Made by a program: the position numbers and the translations under genes. From Dysgonomonas sp. 521 (GTDB lineage: Bacteria; Bacteroidota; Bacteroidia; Bacteroidales; Dysgonomonadaceae), in NCBI RefSeq assembly GCF_010501055.1, contig NZ_QVMO01000045.1, positions 6,345-40,153 of the forward strand: a stretch of 33,809 nt of DNA, in the 5' to 3' direction. Shown here piece after piece: positions 7,592-15,529 of the stretch; the first letter of the stretch is position 1, and every line of letters starts with the position of its first letter. The notes under the pieces are model-generated. The model was not told where the DNA came from, did not search any database, and worked only from the letters and a program-made list of their open reading frames with translations.

Positions 7592-8367
7592 TCTTTGATT
7601 TCCCCTGTTAGTTCTGTAATGTTTTGTTCTTTAAGACCTTCGAGGAATAGCGAAGCCATCAGCAGGGCGCCTCTCTCGTTAAAGTGCGTATTGTCTATTT
7701 TGCCTTCGGGGAAATTGAGATTTTCTCCGGGTTTCAGGTGCAGGAACAACGATTTGGATTTTTCGTCTCCCAGCCTAGTTAGTACTTCTTTGCTTTTCTC
7801 GTACATATCAATCATCGGTATCCCCTCAGATATGGCTACATTGCGCGCCAAATCGAGATACTCGCCGTGAGAGTCTTGAAACGTACCATTTTGGTCGAAC
7901 CGGCGTCTTGCCACGGATGTGCAAATGATAGGTTTCGCGCCTTTCGCTTTCGCTTCCTGTACAAACATGGTAAAGTTGCGGACATATTCTTCGGGAGTTG
8001 TATAGCGGTCTACTTTCTCTTTCGAAGCATCGTTGTGCCCGAACTGGATAACCAGATAGTCGCCACTCTGCAAGCCGTCAATCACCTGTTGCCACAAGCC
8101 TTCTCCGATAAATGTACGCGAACTCCGTCCGTTTTTCGCATAATTCTTTACCTGAACATTTTCGGTAAGGAAGGCCGGAAGAAGTTGCCCCCAGCCTTTT
8201 TCAGGGAAGGGCTCGAAGATAGAGTCACCTGATATGTTATCATTTACGACTTTAAATATCAGTTTATTTGCCATCGTGGAATCGCCCATCATAAAGATGC
8301 GTTTTTGAGCAAATAAAGAAGTGCTTATTATAAGCAAAAAACAGAGGATGTTTCTTTTATTTATCAT
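7588..8367 (-). CDS. Rhamnogalacturonan acetylesterase-like SGNH hydrolase (CE12)
   Basis: I start this gene at the ATG reading 8367-8365, because it opens directly with a signal peptide (MINKRNILCF to SLFAQ); a frame from 8412 adds 15 unlikely residues. The 259-residue product has all SGNH blocks: Ser30 in GDST, Gly80 in KNGRSSRTF, Asn112 in GHND, and Asp225 with His228 in KIDNTHFNERGA. The pattern is that of family CE12, which removes acetyl groups from rhamnogalacturonan I or other pectin backbones. It lies 51 bases after the GH28 gene and overlaps the GH43 gene by four bases. Deacetylation would open the backbone to the neighbouring lyase and hydrolases. Confidence 0.92.
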   Translation of the reverse strand: MINKRNILCFLLIISTSLFAQKRIFMMGDSTMANKLIFKVVNDNISGDSIFEPFPEKGWGQLLPAFLTENVQVKNYAKNGRSSRTFIGEGLWQQVIDGLQSGDYLVIQFGHNDASKEKVDRYTTPEEYVRNFTMFVQEAKAKGAKPIICTSVARRRFDQNGTFQDSHGEYLDLARNVAISEGIPMIDMYEKSKEVLTRLGDEKSKSLFLHLKPGENLNFPEGKIDNTHFNERGALLMASLFLEGLKEQNITELTGEIKE

Positions 8368-8418
8368 GGTCGTTATCTTAATTTTTTGAACACAGAGTTG
8401 CACGGAGTACATTATTCC

Positions 8419-9972
8419 TTATTCTTCAATCTTTTGAACCGTTACATTATCAAAATAGTTATTTCCCCAGATAATATTGCTGCCTGATGCTTTACAGAAA
8501 ATATCTGCCTTTGCAATCTGGAAACAATTATTTATCAGTATATTATCGGAGTTATTAAACTCCACGACAGCCTGATTTACCAAAGGTGCTTTTGACCTTA
8601 CATCGTCCAGTACAATACCCTTGCAACCAGTGAAAGCAAAAGAGGCTCCCTTTGCTACTGCAAAGTCCACATTGTGAAACCGGATATTCGTCCCGGTTTT
8701 TGCCGTGAAACCTTCGGTAGCGACCATGTTGACATTCGAAAAAGAAATCCGGTCGATTGGCATTTCTTCTATACCTGTGATATATCCTATTTTGCGGATA
8801 TTGCTGCCTGTGATATTGCTCAGGTGAATGTTGCGGAATACCGGGGTACGCTCCGAAACCGGCTCGGATTTCGATTCTTTGTCATAGAACAGGTCGAATA
8901 TAAAAGCGTTCTTTTGAATATTGTTCATCACAATATTGTCTACGCGGATTTCTTCTACAATACCCCCGCGCCCTCTCGACGATTTGAGGCGTATACCCGC
9001 ATCCGTACCGTCAAACACACAGTTAGATATGGTTACTTTCTTCACTCCGCCCGACATTTCGCTGCCAATAACGACACCTCCGTGGCCGGCAAGCATGATG
9101 CAGTTTGTTATCGTTATATTTTCACAAGGTTTGCCGTAATCGCGTCCTGCGGCATCGCGCCCCGATTTGATTGTGATGCAGTCGTCGCCTACACTGATAA
9201 AACAGTCTGATATGCGCACATTGCGGCACGAAGACGGGTTTATACCATCGGTGTTGTGTCCTTTCGGATTGGCAGACGGATTGTTTATCGTAACGCCGTG
9301 TATCACCACATCATTGCACCCGATAGGGTTGATTGTCCAGAAAGGGGAATTTACAATCGTAATGCCTTCGATCAAAACATTGCTACACTCCAGAAACTGT
9401 ATAAAAGGAGGGCGGAAGAACTTACGTTCCAGCGTTTTTTCATAATAAGGGTATACTTCGACATCCTTATTTGCGTCCAGCCATTTTTGCTGAAGAGTGT
9501 TAGTTGATGATGTTTTTCCATTGTCTTTTATTTCCTGAATAATTCTTCGTGATTCGCTCCACCATTTGAAACCCTGACCGTCGATTTTGCCACGTCCTTT
9601 GATAGCAATGTTTTCTGCATCTACGGCATAAAACAGTGGCGAAAGGCTGTTCATGAAAACACCTTCCCAACGCACTTTAACGAAGGGCAGGTAATCTTCG
9701 AAATCGTCGGAGAACAGGAGAGTGGCTCCTGATTCTATTTCTATCGTGATATTGCTCTTGAGGTGTATGGCAGCAGTCAGATATTTGCCGGTGGGAAAAT
9801 AAATAACGCCTCCCCCCTCAGCCGCAGCTTTGTTTATTGTATTGTTTATCAGCTCTGTGCATTTTTCTTTCCCTGTATTATCTGCACCTAGTTCGAGCAT
9901 ATTGTGGATGCGTGCCTGCATTTGCATACACAGGCCGAAAAGAGATAGGGATATCAGAAAAAGTTTTTTCAT
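8419..9972 (-). CDS. Polygalacturonase-like glycoside hydrolase family 28
   Basis: A 517-residue secreted right-handed beta-helix protein with a signal peptide ending near MQMQA (residue 20). The GH28 catalytic set is complete: Asp242 in HNTDG, Asp263-Asp264 in VGDDC, His297 in AGHGG and Arg328/Lys330 in IRLKSS. It should hydrolyse alpha-1,4-galacturonosyl or galacturonosyl-rhamnosyl bonds; whether endo or exo cannot be decided by eye. It lies between CE8 (38 bases upstream) and CE12 (51 bases downstream) in the enzyme operon. It belongs to a different branch from the second GH28 at 13726-15375: that one is a lipoprotein and has NGDG and RFK instead of NTDG and RLK. Confidence 0.94.
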   Translation of the reverse strand: MKKLFLISLSLFGLCMQMQARIHNMLELGADNTGKEKCTELINNTINKAAAEGGGVIYFPTGKYLTAAIHLKSNITIEIESGATLLFSDDFEDYLPFVKVRWEGVFMNSLSPLFYAVDAENIAIKGRGKIDGQGFKWWSESRRIIQEIKDNGKTSSTNTLQQKWLDANKDVEVYPYYEKTLERKFFRPPFIQFLECSNVLIEGITIVNSPFWTINPIGCNDVVIHGVTINNPSANPKGHNTDGINPSSCRNVRISDCFISVGDDCITIKSGRDAAGRDYGKPCENITITNCIMLAGHGGVVIGSEMSGGVKKVTISNCVFDGTDAGIRLKSSRGRGGIVEEIRVDNIVMNNIQKNAFIFDLFYDKESKSEPVSERTPVFRNIHLSNITGSNIRKIGYITGIEEMPIDRISFSNVNMVATEGFTAKTGTNIRFHNVDFAVAKGASFAFTGCKGIVLDDVRSKAPLVNQAVVEFNNSDNILINNCFQIAKADIFCKASGSNIIWGNNYFDNVTVQKIEE

Positions 9973-10010
9973 GACAGGCAGGATTTTTTAACTCTTTGAA
10001 TTTTAAAATA

Positions 10011-10961
10011 TCATTTTACTAATGGGTTCCAATTGTCGCAGCCACTCAGAACATTTGTGATAGTATATTCTTTTGCTTCTTCTGCGGTGAGTATTTTTGC
10101 CCATTTTACGCGCTGGTTTGTAACAGCACCTTCTCCACGATTATTGTACTCCATATAGCGGGCTGTTTTTTCATTTTCTTCGCTGCTCCAGTTGTCCCAA
10201 CCTACAGGATTTATTCCCTTTGGCAAAGCACAGTTCATAAAGAGCGTCATAGCATAAGCACGCCACGGACGCCCCAAGTACATGGCATCTACACCTTCGG
10301 CGAGAGTGATATTGCAGTTGTTGAAAATGTAGCCGTATTTGATATGTTGCGGGGTATTAGCCGCAGTGATGTACGAATTCTTTTTGCAATGAATGGTACA
10401 GCCTTCGAACCATGTGGTAGCAGGACCGAAGATGAAATCGGTTGTCCCTTCGATATAGCAGTTTTCGAAATATTGGCGGGCTCCATCCCTGCCTGCATAA
10501 AGCGTATCCTGATGCCCCAACAGGCGGCAGTTGCGAAGGATTACGCGGTCGCCTTCGATATGCAGGGCAACAGCCTGTCCGAGCGGTTCGGAGGAGTTTT
10601 CTATAGTGAGGTTTTCCAATGTTATATCGTTGCCACTCAACAGGAATGTATAGGTTTTGAAGGTGCCCATCTTGTTGATATTGGCGTGGTCGTCATGGTT
10701 GATAATTGTTTTGTCCCTGTCTTCTCCGATAAAGTGGATGTTTGTTACATGAGGTGGTAATATTAGTTTCTCTTTATAAACTCCGCTTTTTATACGAATG
10801 GTAATCCTGCCCCGCGGGTCGGCAGTGCGTACAGAATTGATGGCTTCCTGTATATTGCGGAAATCGCCAGTGCCGTTGCGATCTACAATGATTTCGGTTT
10901 TACCCTGTGCAGATATACCCAATGTGAAAAAGAGAAGATAAACAAAGATGATATGTTTCAT
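10011..10961 (-). CDS. Pectinesterase (CE8)
   Basis: A 316-residue secreted pectin methylesterase with a signal peptide ending near ISAQ (residue 19). The family CE8 active site is intact: Gln129 in GQAVAL, Gln151 and Asp152 in GHQDTLY, Asp175 in TDFIFG, and Arg231 with Trp233 in LGRPWRAY. It demethylates homogalacturonan, giving the acidic polymer that pectate lyase and polygalacturonase need. The gene lies between PL1 (112 bases upstream) and a GH28 (38 bases downstream). The upstream gap contains a short CACGGAG-type repeat (about 11013-11042) of the kind also found near 8389-8410. Confidence 0.96.
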   Translation of the reverse strand: MKHIIFVYLLFFTLGISAQGKTEIIVDRNGTGDFRNIQEAINSVRTADPRGRITIRIKSGVYKEKLILPPHVTNIHFIGEDRDKTIINHDDHANINKMGTFKTYTFLLSGNDITLENLTIENSSEPLGQAVALHIEGDRVILRNCRLLGHQDTLYAGRDGARQYFENCYIEGTTDFIFGPATTWFEGCTIHCKKNSYITAANTPQHIKYGYIFNNCNITLAEGVDAMYLGRPWRAYAMTLFMNCALPKGINPVGWDNWSSEENEKTARYMEYNNRGEGAVTNQRVKWAKILTAEEAKEYTITNVLSGCDNWNPLVK

Positions 10962-11012
10962 GGTTCAAGATTATTATTTTTGTGATATGCAGGTATATAT
11001 AAGATTTATTTA

Positions 11013-11042
11013 ACCACGGAGTAAAAGGAGTAACACGGAGTT
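11013..11042. repeat. Short CACGGAG-type intergenic repeat
   Basis: ACCACGGAGTAAAAGGAG followed by TAACACGGAG contains three spaced GGAG units. A related string, ACACAGAGTTGCACGGAG, lies at about 8390-8407 in front of the CE12 start. These look like members of a short dispersed family found between operon genes. Confidence 0.4.
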
Positions 11043-11073
11043 TTCCCCTTAATCCAAAAACCAAATTATTTTT

Positions 11074-12444
11074 TTAATTGACCAGATTATTCAGATATAC
11101 TTCAAGATAAGTATAGCCCTCTTCGTTCAGGTCATCTGCTGATTTCCCCGGATAATGTTCTTCCAGCCATCCGTCAGGAATACCATCTCTGTCGGAATCA
11201 GCGGGTACACATTCGAGGGTATAAGTATATGTCTCCCACCCGCCTACATCCTTTTGTGAGTCTATCATACCCGGCTTTGTGCCTGCATCGTGGGATGCCC
11301 TGATGGGAGTTAACCCGTTTTCTACTTCATTGATGACGCGAGCATCCGTTTTATCACGTTTGTAGCTGGCTCCTGCATATTTCAGTACTTTCAGGTATGC
11401 TGTTTCGGCTTCGTCAGTCCTTACAAAAGGTACATCGAAAGGAACAGGGGATATCAGGCTGAGACGGTTTTTTGATTCCGGACTTGGTTGCAATCCGAGC
11501 AGGTTGTTTCTCGTAACCTTCTTGTTGCCATGAATATAGTTTCCACTCAGATAAAAAGCACCCCATACGCCTGCTGCCTGTTTGTTTGCTCCTTCGTCGG
11601 CATTGGGAGAGAATATGCGGCTACGATTGGAGGAAGCAGGAGAGGGTTTATAGTAGTTGTTGACAAAATTATACCTGCCCCCTTCTCCTCCATAACCACT
11701 GTTGCTTCCCCAATTGTATATTACATTGTTCCTGAAATCTACCAGTTCCAGTTCGGGCTGGTTACTATAGCGGCTACCACACATGCGCGGATTGCGGCTG
11801 TCGTGATGAGCCAGCAGGTTGTGATGGTACGAGGCTTTCTTTCCACCCCAGATAGCACCGTAGCCGTGAGTGCCTTTTTTGTGTACTGATGCACGCAGGC
11901 TCTCGGAGATGATACACCATTGCATCGTAAAATTCTCGTTGTCGTAGAACGAAGCGCATTCATCGGTGCTCCAGCTCATCGAACAATGGTCTATGATAAT
12001 ATCTTTGTTGCGGTAACCACACAAAGCGTCATCCTCTACGCCATACAAGTCTCCCATACGGAAACGCATATAACGGATAATGACATTGTCGCCTTCTACC
12101 CTTACCGGGAAGTTGGCAATGCAAATGCCGTCTCCTGGAGCGCTTTGCCCTGCTATGGTTGTGCTGTCGTTTACTATTAGTTTTGACTTTAAATGTATTA
12201 TACCTGCAACTTTAAAGAGGATTGTTTTTGCCCCTTCTCGTTTCAGACACCAGCGAAGTGTTCCTTCGCGGGTTTTCTTATTGCCCATTATTGTGTCTTC
12301 AAGTGAGTTCACATAGTAAACCTTACCACCTCGTCCTCCAGTAGTGTACTTGCCGCCGCCTTCTGCTCCCGGAAATGCGGGAGTCTGAGCCAAAGCGTGC
12401 AGAATATAGAATATGAAGGAAAAGAACAATAATAGTTTTTTCAT
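11074..12444 (-). CDS. Pectate lyase, polysaccharide lyase family 1
   Basis: A 456-residue secreted beta-helix lyase with a signal peptide ending near HALAQ (residue 20). The opening FPGAEGGGKYTTGGRGG (about 24-40) and the blocks DHCSMSWSTDE (152-162) and HHDSRNPRM (213-221) are typical of bacterial PL1. The arginines in the last block (Arg217/Arg220) are the likely catalytic base region. The C-terminus has an acidic calcium-binding repeat, DSDRDGIPDGWLEEHY, of the thrombospondin type-3 style. It cleaves polygalacturonate by beta-elimination, and its unsaturated products are substrates for GH105 and then KduI. It lies 100 bases downstream of GH105. Confidence 0.94.
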   Translation of the reverse strand: MKKLLLFFSFIFYILHALAQTPAFPGAEGGGKYTTGGRGGKVYYVNSLEDTIMGNKKTREGTLRWCLKREGAKTILFKVAGIIHLKSKLIVNDSTTIAGQSAPGDGICIANFPVRVEGDNVIIRYMRFRMGDLYGVEDDALCGYRNKDIIIDHCSMSWSTDECASFYDNENFTMQWCIISESLRASVHKKGTHGYGAIWGGKKASYHHNLLAHHDSRNPRMCGSRYSNQPELELVDFRNNVIYNWGSNSGYGGEGGRYNFVNNYYKPSPASSNRSRIFSPNADEGANKQAAGVWGAFYLSGNYIHGNKKVTRNNLLGLQPSPESKNRLSLISPVPFDVPFVRTDEAETAYLKVLKYAGASYKRDKTDARVINEVENGLTPIRASHDAGTKPGMIDSQKDVGGWETYTYTLECVPADSDRDGIPDGWLEEHYPGKSADDLNEEGYTYLEVYLNNLVN

Positions 12445-12449
12445 AATTT

Positions 12450-12535
12450 AGTTACAAGTTTGCCTCGCCTTCGCTTCGGCGAATGTTATTTCTTCGCCCT
12501 ACGGGCAGTTACGAGTTACAAGTTGATTAGCGAAT
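12450..12535. repeat. Intergenic repeat between PL1 and GH105
   Basis: Two direct copies of GTTACAAGTT (about 12452-12461 and 12514-12523) enclose two small GC-rich inverted pairs, TCGCC/GGCGA and GCCC/GGGC. The composition differs from the surrounding spacer. It could be a small mobile or REP-like insertion inside the operon. It lacks a strong T run on the minus strand. Confidence 0.4.
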
Positions 12536-12544
12536 TAGTAAATT

Positions 12545-13711
12545 CTATCTGTCGAGCATAATACTCAGCATGATGAATGGTCCTACAGCTTTCGGGTCGT
12601 TATCACGAACGGGCTCGTTTATATAGTATTCGTAGCTTCCGTCGCGATAGTTCTTTTCTCCACCCAAGCCTGCAACCGCACAGCCATCGGTAAGGGAGAT
12701 CGTCCCATCTTCGTTTTTTTTAATAAAGCGTTTGATAAACTGGTCATAAGCAGACTTTCCCTTTTCCAGATAGCTTTCATCCAGATATCCTTTCTGGCTA
12801 CCTTTCACCCAGGAATATATAAACATGGCTGATGCACTGGACTCTATGTAGTTTCCTTCGCGTCCCATCTGGTCGGTCACCTGATACCACATTCCGGTAT
12901 CGGCATCCCTGTATTTTTCTACAGCAGCACAGAGGTCTGTAAACAGGGTTATTATTTCCGCACGGTTCGGATGGTTTTCCGGGAGGAAGTCAAGGACATC
13001 TATCATTGCCATCATATACCAGCCAATGCTTCTCGACCAGAAGTTAGGCGACAATCCGGTAACAGGGTCGGCCCAACGCTGCTGACGACTTTCGTCCCAG
13101 CCGTGATAGTATAGGCCTGTTTTGGCATCGTACAGGTATTTTTTTACATCCAGAATCTGAACGGCAACATCATCGAATAGTTCCGGCTCGTTGAATGTTT
13201 TGGCATACTGTGCCAGATATGGGCCTGCCATATAGAGACCATCGAGCCACACCTGATGCGGATAAATCTTTTTGTGCCAGAAGCTTCCGTCCTTAGTGCG
13301 CGGGTGAGTGCGCATCTGGTCACGCATGAGGTCAAGGGCTTTTTTGAAGCGTTCTTGCTTGGTGAGTGCATACATCGGGAAAAGCATTTTGCCCGAATTA
13401 ACACGGTCGATATTATATTCTAATGGTTTGTAGGTTTTTATCTGTCCGTCCTCTTCTACCATCAGGTCGGCAAAACCATATACATAGTCGTAATACTTCT
13501 GGTCGAATGTTTTTTGCCAGGTTTGGAAAATAGCTTGCAATTCCAGTCCGTGGCAATAGTTCCATTTTGGCGCTTTGGAGAAATCGAGCATCCAACCTTC
13601 GGGATTACGCTTCATCTCAGAATCGGACATCTGGATGTAATATTTTACCCCGTCACCCGCAAATAAGGAAGAAGACAGAGACAATAATATTATCAGTAAT
13701 TTTATCTTCAT
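12545..13711 (-). CDS. Unsaturated rhamnogalacturonyl/galacturonyl hydrolase (GH105)
   Basis: A 388-residue protein with an N-terminal signal peptide ending near SLFAG (residue 19). The alpha/alpha-barrel motifs of family GH105 are clear: WNYCHGLELQAIFQTW (about 50-65), HPRTKDGSFWHK (136-147), HQVWLDGLYMAGPY (152-165) and NFWSRSIGWYMMAM (223-236). Asp157 corresponds to the catalytic aspartate of the YteR type. It removes the unsaturated galacturonosyl residue left at non-reducing ends by pectin lyases, releasing the sugar that enters the KduI branch. It is tightly linked to the upstream GH28 (14 bases). Confidence 0.94.
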   Translation of the reverse strand: MKIKLLIILLSLSSSLFAGDGVKYYIQMSDSEMKRNPEGWMLDFSKAPKWNYCHGLELQAIFQTWQKTFDQKYYDYVYGFADLMVEEDGQIKTYKPLEYNIDRVNSGKMLFPMYALTKQERFKKALDLMRDQMRTHPRTKDGSFWHKKIYPHQVWLDGLYMAGPYLAQYAKTFNEPELFDDVAVQILDVKKYLYDAKTGLYYHGWDESRQQRWADPVTGLSPNFWSRSIGWYMMAMIDVLDFLPENHPNRAEIITLFTDLCAAVEKYRDADTGMWYQVTDQMGREGNYIESSASAMFIYSWVKGSQKGYLDESYLEKGKSAYDQFIKRFIKKNEDGTISLTDGCAVAGLGGEKNYRDGSYEYYINEPVRDNDPKAVGPFIMLSIMLDR

Positions 13712-13725
13712 AATCTAACCTTTCT

Positions 13726-15375
13726 TTATTTCATATTGTGAACTAATTCATTTGCTATAGACTCAGGCAACTGAATATTTTTATTTTTACCGCTTATTTT
13801 TACTGCTTCTTTCAACGATGCAGGGTATTCAAATCCCGCCAGCGTAAAGTCTTCTATATTTTTCAATATAAGCGCCGGGCCTTCTTTTGGTATTATCTTT
13901 ATATTATTAAACTTTATATCTTTCGATTCTACAATCTCAGCGCCTATCCGGGATGTGATGGTCACATTCTCCACATTTATATTCGATATATTCATTTCGG
14001 GCAGTCCGTTGAAGAACATTGCCCTGCGTGCATTGCGCGAAGTCAGGTTCTTTACATATATATTCCTGAATGCGGGTGTGGTTTCATCTACAACAGAAAC
14101 TACCGTATCCACAGGCGTTACGTCTCCGTCTTCCAATGATTCGGAAGCCGACTTGCCTCCATAATACAGGTCGAACAGGAACGATTCGGTAGCGATGTCG
14201 AACATATTGATATCCCTAATATAGATATTTTCTACGATACCACCGCGTCCCCGGCGGCTTTTGAAGCGAAGGCCTACATCTGTGCCGAGAAACTGGCAAT
14301 TGGAAACGGAAATATTCCTTACGCTTCCCGACATCTCGCTGCCTACTACAAAGCCTCCGTGTCCCTGAAATACTTTACAGTTGTCGATCAGCACGTTTTC
14401 GGTGGGGCGGTTGCGGCGGCGTCCGTCTTCGTCTTTACCCGACTTGATGCAGATAGCATCGTCGCCGACATCGAATATACTATTTACGATAATAGAGTTT
14501 ACGCAAGATTCGAGGTCTACACCGTCTCCGTTTTGGGCATAGCCGGGATTGCGTACATATATATTGTCTATAATAACATTTTCACACATTAACGGGTGAA
14601 TATTCCAACTCGGCGAATTTTCGAACAGTACGCCTTCGAGCAGCACATTCTTACATTCGATAAAGCTAACCATCACCGGACGCAGGAAGTCTTTTATTTC
14701 CATCCATTCGGCTTCGGTAAGGTTTTTGCGTGGAACATTCATATCACTTATTTCAAGTCCCTTGAGAGAGCCTGCCGAAGGGAACCAGTAGTTATCATCT
14801 TTAACTACTCCTCCCGAACGGGTAACGTTCTTCCAATGACTATCTGTTACTTTCGATTTTTTGAGTGGGCGCCATGCATGCCCCGAGCCATTTATAGAAC
14901 CTTCTCCCGTAATGGCTATATTTTCCAGATTGCGTCCGGATATGGGAGACTGGCAACGACGTGTATCCAGACCTTCGAATACGGTATTCACCAGCGGATA
15001 CAGGTCAAAATTGGCAGAGAATAATATCAGTGCGCCTTTTTCGAGGTGCAGGTTTATATTTGATTTGAAAACGATAGGGCCTGTGTACCAGATACCACCA
15101 GGTACGATAAGCGTTCCACCCCCCTTCTGAGACAATGCTTCCATAGCGGAGGCAAAAGCTTCGGAGTTGAGCGTTATGCCATCGGGCACACCGCCATAAT
15201 CGGCAATTGACACTTGATTATCCGGGAAAACCGGACGTTGTACATGAGGCATCTGAAATGGCAAATCATTATACAGGCATTTGTATTTATATTCACTTTT
15301 TTGTGCACATCCTGATTGTGCGAAACACACAAGAAAGGATAGTATAAAAAACTGAATTATTCTGTTTTGTTTCAT
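13726..15375 (-). CDS. Glycoside hydrolase family 28 lipoprotein
   Basis: A 549-residue beta-helix enzyme. The N-terminus is a lipoprotein signal with Cys23 in AQSGC, so it is probably membrane-anchored, unlike the second GH28. Catalytic positions are Asp284 in NGDGVD, Asp305-Asp306 in VGDDA, His339 in QGHGG and Arg370/Lys372 in LRFKSR. The variants NGDG and RFK are seen in exo-acting or rhamnogalacturonan-directed members, but that reading is uncertain. It is the first enzyme gene after the terminator hairpin at 15475-15516, and I saw no strong TAnnTTTG promoter in the 100 bases between. It therefore probably depends on read-through from susC. Confidence 0.93.
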   Translation of the reverse strand: MKQNRIIQFFILSFLVCFAQSGCAQKSEYKYKCLYNDLPFQMPHVQRPVFPDNQVSIADYGGVPDGITLNSEAFASAMEALSQKGGGTLIVPGGIWYTGPIVFKSNINLHLEKGALILFSANFDLYPLVNTVFEGLDTRRCQSPISGRNLENIAITGEGSINGSGHAWRPLKKSKVTDSHWKNVTRSGGVVKDDNYWFPSAGSLKGLEISDMNVPRKNLTEAEWMEIKDFLRPVMVSFIECKNVLLEGVLFENSPSWNIHPLMCENVIIDNIYVRNPGYAQNGDGVDLESCVNSIIVNSIFDVGDDAICIKSGKDEDGRRRNRPTENVLIDNCKVFQGHGGFVVGSEMSGSVRNISVSNCQFLGTDVGLRFKSRRGRGGIVENIYIRDINMFDIATESFLFDLYYGGKSASESLEDGDVTPVDTVVSVVDETTPAFRNIYVKNLTSRNARRAMFFNGLPEMNISNINVENVTITSRIGAEIVESKDIKFNNIKIIPKEGPALILKNIEDFTLAGFEYPASLKEAVKISGKNKNIQLPESIANELVHNMK

Positions 15376-15474
15376 TGAGTTATATAATTTACAGGCTTGT
15401 CATTTTTAATGTGATGCCTAGCACAGAGCAAACAATCACTCTGAGAGATAATTAATTAAGAAGTTTCTCTAAGT

Positions 15475-15516
15475 AAAAAAGACTGTTACAGGATCAGGAA
15501 TTAATCCTGTAACAGT
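15475..15516 (-). terminator. Intrinsic terminator/attenuator inside the PUL operon
   Basis: A perfect 13-bp stem (arms 15482-15494 and 15504-15516, 9-base loop) is followed on the minus strand by a run of six T residues (complement of 15480-15475). It lies 13 bases beyond the stop codon of the surface lipoprotein gene and before the GH28 gene. It would stop most transcripts after susC-susD-surface protein and let some run on into the enzyme genes. Confidence 0.85.
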
Positions 15517-15529
15517 GCTTATCTAAATA

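Noticed and set aside
8674..9210. 178-codon plus-strand frame opposite GH28
   Set aside because: Antisense shadow of a gene with complete catalytic motifs; no domain of its own.
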